A stretch of 64,000 bases of DNA. Source: Limonium bicolor (lineage: Eukaryota > Streptophyta > Magnoliopsida > Caryophyllales > Plumbaginaceae). Position numbers and translations under genes: made by a program. This document shows positions 57,201 to 64,000 of the stretch, in pieces. The stretch spans positions 362,984,831-363,048,830 of the forward strand of contig CM041778.1 of assembly GCA_023374045.1 (NCBI GenBank), read 5' to 3'. Under the pieces are notes generated by a model. It did no database searches. It saw only the letters and a list, made by a program, of their open reading frames with translations, and had not been told where the DNA came from. Positions within the stretch are counted from its first letter, which is position 1; every line of letters starts with the position of its first letter.

Positions 57201-58549
57201 CCAAAATTTAACATTAGTAAAGAGCTCTTACCTTGAGCTTTAATTCCTTCTTCTTTCTCATCTCTCCTCTTCTCTTCCTTGTACAATTCGATTTTGTGGG
57301 GAATGGGGTTGCCAAACTCCATTCCCATCACCCAAAGCATACAAAACAAGTATAATTAATATACTAACCCATAGATTTATACTAACTCATTGAGATATTT
57401 TAACAAATTTCTAGGGTTTACCTTTTGAAGCTTTTAAGAGGGGTTTTAGCCCTTGGTTCAAGAAGGTGAATCCACCACCATTGCAAGGTTGATATTATGC
57501 TCAAAAGGGAGAGAGAAAACAAGGCATTACAAAGAGGCAAAAATCGGTTATGAAGCAAGGTGGAGAAAACATGAGTTTTTCATGTAGATTTTACCTTGTT
57601 GGAAAGAGGAGACTCCAAGCTTTACATTGGTGCCATTTTCTCTTTGAATGGGAAAACCCATGGAGATGAAACTCATCCTTTTCGAATTTTGAAAAGAGAG
57701 AATGATAGAGGAGGATGAGGGGATTACAAATATGTAATTATTTTTGTGATTGGAGCTCAAATGGAGGTAGAGCATGGGAGAGAAGATGAAGTGCCATTGT
57801 TGTTGTTGGGGGAGCTCCAAAATCGCAGCCCAAGGGAGGAGAAGAGGGAGAGTACGATGGAGGGGGAAGAGGAAAGAGAGAGGTGAGTGAAAATGTGAGA
57901 GTGAGGTGAGAGGGAAGGGAAATAAAGTAACCTTTTACTTTATTGTTTTTGCTTTTGGCTCTCTTATTTATTAGCTAGTTACATGTGTGTGTGAGGGAGT
58001 TATTTGACTGATGAAAACCGCCCCCTTACTGTCACACTAGCTGGAGCGTTTTTTGTCTTTTACAGAAAACGCTCGTTATTTTACCCGGTTTAGGTACTGT
58101 TCACTAACCGGGGCCCGTTTTCCGGAATTTTCTCGTTTCTTTATTTTTATTGGTTATTAAGCTTTCATAAATGCTTAATAATTATTATTTAATGATTTAT
58201 AATTTTTACGGGTTCGTTTGACCGCTTAAAGTCACGTTTTCGGGTTCCCTCGAAAAACGTGCTCTAAAGCTCTATTAGCGTTTTAATTCATTATTTGGAT
58301 CCGTATTCTTCGGGAGTTGTTCCCATATATTATTTAGGTCTTATTAACCTTTAGAATCCATATAACACGCTAACCGAGGTCTCATTCCTCCTATGGTTAC
58401 TTAACGCTTATTTAGCGTTTTCCGCTTTTAAGCGTTTATTTATTTCTTTTGGATTTATTTTTCCTTACTAGTATTAATTGGGTACCATTAGGCCCTTAAA
58501 TACATATGAGATTAATTTTAATCCCTATATTTAATTTCGGGGTATTTCA
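54212..58549 (-). repeat. LARD 5' LTR (4,338 bp)
   Basis: Second copy of 44,198-48,550, adjoining the primer site on its left. Its palindrome array is at 55,865-56,208. It ends GGTATTTCA at 58,549, followed by GGGGC. Confidence 0.95.
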
Positions 58550-58705
58550 GGGGCGTGGAGATGGCGGTGAAGATGGGCGGATGGTCAGACCAGACGGTGG
58601 GTGGGGGTGGTGGTGAAGTGGAGGCGGAGCGGTGTGTGGTGAGGTCCGTCGGCGATGACACTGCGGAGGACGCGACCTGCAAGCAAAGCGAACTGTAGAA
58701 TAATT
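58550..58705. other. GC-rich island beyond the LARD
   Basis: GGTGG/GGCGG-rich DNA contrasts with the AT-rich DNA that follows. The minus strand is open for about 150 bp and reads proline/serine-rich (such as STSPPPPPTVWSDHPPI), preceded by TTGCTTGCAG, which could be a splice acceptor. It is probably continuous with 44,175-44,197. It may be a gene fragment; I do not recognise it. Confidence 0.35.
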
Positions 58706-58987
58706 TTGAGTAGAGGATTGACCGCGGGAGTATTGAAAGAAAGAGGGAATCAGGAATCCTGTTTAATTAGTAGTATGAATACTAATAAACATTATTTTAA
58801 TTTAGTATATCAATAAATATACTATTACTATGTAAAATTAATATATAATATTCATAAATTTAAATAAATGCTAACATATATTATATATTATTTTTAAATT
58901 TTATAGTATTTAAGTTATAAAAATATTTATTTTGAATTATAAATAATATAAATAAATACTTATGTAAATTATATATGTTATATATTA
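58706..58987. other. AT-rich DNA, nothing recognised
   Basis: Strongly AT-rich, short TA-rich words, no ORF. Confidence 0.5.
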
Positions 58988-59213
58988 CTCCCTCCGTTCA
59001 ACAATAACTGTCATTTAGAAATTTGCACACTTATAAGAAAAGTAGGACAATGACGCATGTGCCCCTACTTTTTACTTTTCCATTTAGATAATAATTACTT
59101 TTATTGAATAGTAGGGGTAAAAGTGGAAAGAAGTGTGTCAAAAAGCTAGAATGACAGATATTTTTGAACAAGAATCACATCCTAAAACGACAGATATTAA
59201 TGAACGGAGGGAG
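58988..59213. mobile_element. Stowaway-type MITE, copy 1 (226 bp)
   Basis: The ends CTCCCTCCGTTCA and TGAACGGAGGGAG are perfect inverts. It is flanked by TA at 58,986-58,987 and 59,214-59,215. No coding capacity. Tc1/mariner-type (Stowaway) ends typically start CTCCCTCCGT. Confidence 0.95.
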
Positions 59214-59233
59214 TAATATTTTTTAATTTCATA

Positions 59234-59462
59234 CTCCCTCCGTTCAATAATAACTGTCATTTTAGAAACTTGCACACTTATTAAGAAAAGTAGGACAATG
59301 ACGCATGTGCCCCTACTTTTTACTTTTCTATTTAGATAATAATTACTTTTATATTAAATAGTAGGGGTAAAGTGGAAAGAGGTGTGTCAAAAAGCTAGAA
59401 TAACAGATATTTTTGAACAAGAATCACATCCTAAAACGACAGATATTAATTAACGGAGCGAG
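59234..59462. mobile_element. Stowaway-type MITE, copy 2 (229 bp)
   Basis: Same family and same orientation as copy 1, over 90% alike by eye, 20 bp apart. Flanked by TA at 59,232-59,233 and 59,463-59,464. The right end is mutated (TTAACGGAGCGAG). Confidence 0.93.
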
Positions 59463-59464
59463 TA

Positions 59465-60960
59465 GTATTTAATTTTCAATAATATTATTTGAAAATATTA
59501 ATTAATTTGTAAAAATATAAAAAAAATTAAATATTTGCATATTATATATATATACATAATATTTATTTAAATTAGTAACAATATATATATATATATATAT
59601 TATATCTATTAAATTTTAAATAATATAAAGAGAATAAATATTTAGTTAAATATTATATCTATTTGAATTAATATATATAAAGTGATATTATAAAAAATAT
59701 TATATACTATATACAAGCCAAATAATTTGACAAAAAAATAAAACAATAGTTATGAGTGTAATAGACTAACATTTTTTATATTATCATTTTATATATTTTA
59801 ATTCAAAACAAAACTATTAAACATATTTTTAAAAGTAAGTATCAAAATTAACTTTCTCTTATATATGGGTTGAGATTGAAAATATATAAATACCATTTAT
59901 ATAACATAAGAAGCTCTAAAGAATTATAAAAAGTATAATATATTAGAGAAGCCACAAACTTGATTAAAAATAGACAAAAGCAGTAATATAATGGTTATTT
60001 AATTTTGTGTATATATATATATATATTTAATTTTTATAATACTATTTTACCTTACTAAAATTACTTTGAGTGAAAGTAGTATAAAAAATTTGAGATATCA
60101 TTCCCTTAATTTGTTCTTAATTTTTAATTTAGTTTTTACCTTTTAAATGATATACATATTATTTTTATATGTTTTTCAAAAAAAATATATAATTGTGTGG
60201 TTTTTTTATTTTACAAAATTTTATCAAATAAATGATAAACTGAAATTTTTATTATGTTTACTTTTCTTTACTTCTGTGGTATTTTGTGAATTATTAATAT
60301 ATATGTGGTATCCTATGAACTATGTTTATTAACAAGTAGGGGTATTTTGGTCTTAAAATGTTTTGGGTTCGTAATTTGTGGTATCTGGTAAATTAAACTT
60401 ATTTTTTATGGTATCTGGAAATTTTTTAAAAAACGGTGATCTTTGTGAATTAACAAACATTTAGTGGTATCTTTTGAATTTTCCCTTACTAATATTATTT
60501 TAAAATATTTAAAATATAAATTGTAAATATATATATTTATATTTAAATACATATTTTTTATTTAAATTTATAAACAATATATATAAATATTTTTTATTTA
60601 TATCAATTAAAGTATATATAGTTTTCTTTGATATTATATATAATTTTCTTTGATATTAATATATATTATATATAATATTTGTTCATATTTATTTAAATTA
60701 TAACTAATATGTATAAATGATTATAAATATTAATATTTATTAAGAATATATATGTTTTTTTAGAATTATTTTAGTTAAATTATAATAATATTTATATTAT
60801 TATATAATATTGGTTCATTTTTTCAAATACAAATAATATATATTACCATTATGATAAATTATATATTAATATTTTTAAAAAATTATTAATGATATATATT
60901 AAAAATTTATATAATATATATTATATTCATATCCATATCCATATTTATATTTATATTTAT
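59465..60960. other. AT-rich DNA with a reiterated GGTATC motif
   Basis: Mostly AT-rich words. At 60,287-60,481 a motif like GGTATCTTNTGAATTA recurs six times at irregular spacing (starts near 60,288, 60,307, 60,381, 60,410, 60,435 and 60,466). No gene is supported; the short ORFs at 60,147-60,332 and 60,899-61,114 look incidental. Confidence 0.5.
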
Positions 60961-60999
60961 AACTAATATGTATAAATGATTTCATTTCTCTTTGCTGAT

Positions 61000-61321
61000 T
61001 ACCCCGAAATGAACACACCCTAACAAGTTTGCAGAAATCTCGACCGTTTAGTGTGGTCAAGAATTTCTCGACCGATATTTTGGTCAAAAATCTGTAGGGA
61101 AAGTATACCGCCACTCCCTTGAGTCAATGGCGCCAGAATTTGTGACTGAATTGTTGGTCGGGAAATTTTCTTACCGATATTCCGTCAGTAAATTGTCACG
61201 AATTAAATGGTAGTTTGGTCAGATTATTTTCGGTCACAAATCAGTCGGGAATGTTTTTTTTACTGACCAACTTCAATCGGTCGGTAAGAAATGGTCAGGA
61301 ATATGCATATTTCTAGTAGTG
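61000..61321. mobile_element. CACTA 2: right-terminal fragment
   Basis: It ends ...ATATTTCTAGTAGTG, the inverse of CACTACTAGAAATAT. The inner 300 bp is filled with GGTC(A/G)-type motifs in both orientations (GACCGAT, TTGGTCGG, GGTCAAG) typical of CACTA subterminal regions. The left end was not found, so the boundary at 61,000 is approximate. Confidence 0.75.
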
Positions 61322-61334
61322 ATACATAGAAACC

Positions 61335-61867
61335 AAATGTTAATGAATACGTAAAGTCGACTCAAACAACTTATTTTATCGTGTTCAAACGTTTATAACT
61401 TTCTGGTTTATTAATCAATCAAGCTCTATAAATTGAAAAATATTAATAAAATAATCTTATACACAATTATTCAATATGAACGGTGAAAGGGAAAGATGTA
61501 TACAATAGTTTCATAATAGTGATAGGAACGATTATAAAGAGCTATGAACATGTTTCTAATTATTAGTGGAGATGTTTATAAACTATCGTGGATACGTAAA
61601 AATCAAGATTAAATGAATACGTAAAATCACTTCAACAACTCAGTTTTTAGATTCCGAATGTTTATAACCTTCAGGTTATCAATCAATTAAGTTCTATAAA
61701 CTGATAAATGGTAAGAATAATAATGATCAAATGAAAATATATATAATAGTTAGTGGAATCTTTTTTAAAAGAGTGATGGAAACGATTATATGAGGTTGTG
61801 TACATGTTTATAATCATCAGTGAAAACGTTTATAAAATATCGTAGATACATAAAAACAAGGTTAATA
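61335..61867. repeat. Diverged two-copy tandem repeat, period about 267-269 bp
   Basis: TGAATACGTAAA recurs at 61,343 and 61,612, and following blocks match in order (CGTTTATAAC/TGTTTATAAC, TCAATCAAGCTCTATAAA/TCAATTAAGTTCTATAAA, GGAACGATTATA/GGAAACGATTATA, TATCGTGGATACGTAAAAA/TATCGTAGATACATAAAAA). About 80% alike by eye. It fills the gap between two CACTA ends. Confidence 0.8.
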
Positions 61868-61868
61868 A

Positions 61869-64000
61869 CACTACTAAAAAGTTGCTATTTACAAACAGAA
61901 ATTGCATAAGGAATCCTTCTGTTGGTAATTGTCAACGGAATGCCAACGGAACATCGACTAGGTTGATTAGTCTGACTTTCAATGTAAAATGGCAACGGAT
62001 TACATACGGAAAAAATTACCAACGGAAGTTCCGTTTGCAAATTTTATGAGCGGGAATTTCCCGCCTTATTTAAGAACAAATTACCTATAAAATTCACTTA
62101 TTGACAGATAAAAATAAAAATTTAATTAAATTTTTGCATATAGAATATAAGTTCGTTGGCAATGTAAAGTAAAATAATTATAATAAAAATTACAAATGGA
62201 GAAATCCGTTGACAATTTAAGCAAAAACACAAGACGTCGTACTGCACACCGTTTTACCCTAAACATGCTCTTGCGAATTCCTTGCTTCCTTCTTTCACCT
62301 TTCAAAAAAAATTCTTTCACTCTCGCTACCCCGTTCTTTCAGTCGCTACAGTCGCGAGAAATTTCTATATATTAATGTAGCCAAGCCTAGTGTAGATCGA
62401 GAAATTTCACAGCTGAGGCTAGCATTCAGAACTAGAATATATTATTAGGCTGAATTACTGGAAAAAAATGTTCAGCATTATGATTATTTCTTAGTCTTCT
62501 GCATGGGTGCATATAGCCGTAGAACATCGGTATAAAGTATAAACCAATATCCTTCTTGCTATTAAACTTATTAGAATCACAAATCAGCTCCTTTTGCTAG
62601 CTAACACTGCTAGCTCCTTTATATTATCTTTTGATTTAATTGATTACACATTAAAGTTATTAATTGCTTTTTACTTGTTTTTTTGTAGTTTTATATATTG
62701 AAAATGAGGGCATGGTTACCTAGTGGAAATAAGCAGGGTTCGACTTCGAGAAGCATACAGCAGGAGCATGCATCTCCATCTGACAATGGTACGCAGCATG
62801 AGCTTGATCAGTCTCCAAATACAGGGAATAGCCAGGCCAACCAGCCACAACAACGAATTCGACTTGCTGCTATGGGGACTCTACATTTTATTGAGATACC
62901 AAGGTCCTCGACATCCCGAGTTCAGGAGACCCAATATGAGGCAACCAACGAGGACACACCTAGCCCCATAGAAAGGAGAAGCATTTCCTCTTCACATCAA
63001 CCATCATCTCTTACTCCTCATAGTGTGTCGGAGACACACACCACCTAGTGTGCCTTGCTCTAGAGACAAGCGAATGCTTATAACGTTTGACCCTGTTTCT
63101 CAGTATGACTTTTGTTTACATAGTATTATTCACACACACACACACACATATATCTGTGTATATATTCATTGATTGTAGACAACTTTCTATGATCACTTTT
63201 TTGTTTGCATAAAACAGGATGTTGATGCCTATAAATGATGTGGCTCGCTCTTTCCGACAAATTTTCAAGAGAGCTTGGTTTGCTGATGCATACTGTTGGG
63301 GAATCTTTCTGAGGCTAATAAAAGGTTTTACTTTGAAGAGTTCAAGGTAATATTTGTAGGTAATTATGTTAATATCTTACAACATTATTTTATTCACTTT
63401 GTTCTTTTTAATTGTTTTATAGAAAAAAATTCGTTGGGAGGATATCGATAATTCAATTATGTATGATGCCTTCGGTGAGCGTGCGGCGGGTCGATGTGCA
63501 GAAGCCATATACGACATTAGGCATAAAGGGAAGATGCGCCACTTGGTGGATGATGATGTCTATAAAGCGTGGGAGGAAAATGGAATGATGATTCATATAA
63601 AAAGCTCTTTGAGATTAAATCATAAAAGCGTAGATCAGAGCACGTCCCTGGAGGTGGAATATCCACTCGCTCTTGTGGTTCCCGATCCATTATCGATCAC
63701 AAAGAGGCAATGGTATGCTGTATGAAATCTTTACAAAGTTTTTTTTGTCATTTGTTGTCCTATAGATTTTGTTGGATGTTTTGGTTGTGTGCTGATTGAG
63801 ACATTGTTTGTTCGCAAGTATGTTATGAAACTAAAAACATGGAAATATTTAAAAGTAAGGGAGGTTATGGCGATTTTTTTTTCAGGAAATGAAAGTTACA
63901 GGCTGATTCGAATTTTATCTTTACACTTTGGTACCATGGATGGTTTGTTGTTTCAATTGGTAATGTCTAGATAATTTAAGGGATTAGCTATCAGCAAATG
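61869..64000 (+). mobile_element. CACTA 3: left end and 5' gene part, continues past the window
   Basis: It starts CACTACTAAAAAGTTGC, preceded by TAA. Subterminal motifs are CAACGGAA/CCGTTGGCAA in both orientations (61,930-62,215), including the palindrome GGGAATTTCCC. The gene at 62,704 lies inside. The right end is outside the window. Confidence 0.8.
62689..63980 (+). pseudogene. CACTA-borne plant transposase-type protein (Transposase_24-like, N-terminal part)
   Basis: Exon 1 follows a TTTTTTGTAG acceptor. The ATG at 62,704 opens MRAWLPSGNKQGSTSRS..., a Gln/Ser-rich region, and ends in KRMLITFDPVSQ (donor 63,103). Exon 2 (63,218-63,346) reads VARSFRQIFKRAWFADAYCWG then EANKRFYFEEFK. Exon 3 (63,423-63,712) reads IRWEDIDNSIMYDAFGERAAGR, DVYKAWEEN, then, in another frame, SEHVPGGGISTRSCGS. 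Exon 4 starts at 63,896. Motif order fits the plant Ptta/En/Spm transposase-associated family (PF03004), which is often followed by a Ulp1 domain. Breaks: a slip before 63,048, one in the G run at about 63,300, one near 63,580, and a stop at about 63,627. Confidence 0.65.

Larger units (their letters stand above)
44198..58549 (-). mobile_element. Young LARD: 14.35-kb non-autonomous LTR retrotransposon with 4.35-kb LTRs
   Basis: Near-identical direct repeats (44,198-48,550 and 54,212-58,549) begin TGTAACACCCC and end GGTATTTCA on the plus strand (TGAAATACC...GTTACA on the minus). A primer site on the minus strand lies at 54,195-54,206 and a polypurine tract at 48,551-48,566, so the element is minus-oriented. 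The 5.66-kb interior has no gag, protease, polymerase or integrase that I can recognise. This matches the definition of a large retrotransposon derivative (LARD), mobilised in trans by a gypsy-type partner (inference). Confidence 0.85.

Overview
The window looks like heterochromatic, transposon-packed DNA from a flowering plant, probably a eudicot with a large genome. The evidence is Ty1/copia elements with Sirevirus-type env-like ORFs, Ty3/gypsy Athila and chromovirus (Tekay/Del-type) elements, CACTA, hAT, Harbinger-like and Stowaway DNA transposons, GT-AG introns and plant-type Ulp1 proteases. I found no convincing ordinary cellular gene, tRNA, rRNA or CRISPR array. Almost everything is nested mobile DNA, most of it broken.

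Left half (1-28,263): a nest at least four levels deep. The outermost layer seen is a minus-strand chromovirus. It was hit by plus-strand Sirevirus 'copia 2', of which RNase H, an env-like gene and the 3' LTR at 27,545-28,263 are visible. Copia 2 was hit inside RNase H by a second Sirevirus, 'copia 1' (gag at 424, 3' LTR 20,286-21,367). Copia 1 in turn carries a 2.9-kb CACTA derivative in gag (483-3,378, with an eight-exon Ulp1-like protease gene) and a minus-strand Athila in pol (7,694 to about 16,668, its 5' LTR lost). Copia 2 also carries a Harbinger-like element (21,904-23,111) and a solo LTR (25,364-27,115) with a perfect TTTCT duplication.

Middle (28,264-44,174): chromovirus remnants flank a small minus-strand copia with about 245-bp LTRs (28,802-31,060). 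They are followed by a second 5' LTR of the copia 2 family (31,643-32,370) with PBS and broken gag (copia 3). The two LTRs carry the two halves of one insertion site (TTGGG) in the wrong order, implying a tandem duplication or a re-integrated circle. Copia 3 is cut by a minus-strand Tekay-like gypsy (34,317-44,174) that lost its reverse transcriptase palm and was hit by a hAT element (38,350-39,747, TSD CTTGAGAC).

Right part (44,198-64,000): a 14.35-kb LARD with 4.35-kb nearly identical LTRs, PBS and PPT but no recognisable retroelement protein; a short GC-rich island; AT-rich DNA with two adjacent Stowaway MITEs; the end of one CACTA element; a diverged tandem duplication; and the 5' end of another CACTA whose gene encodes the N-terminal module (Transposase_24-like) of the protein type whose C-terminal module sits in the CACTA at 483-3,378.

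The most unexpected pattern is that four unrelated gypsy LTR families each carry a local array of imperfect palindromes, about 60-75 bp apart, built on GTCCG/CGGAC cores. The Athila repeats its array between pol and the env-like gene. Differences between the two LARD LTRs are mostly homopolymer indels, so some frameshifts reported here may be consensus errors.
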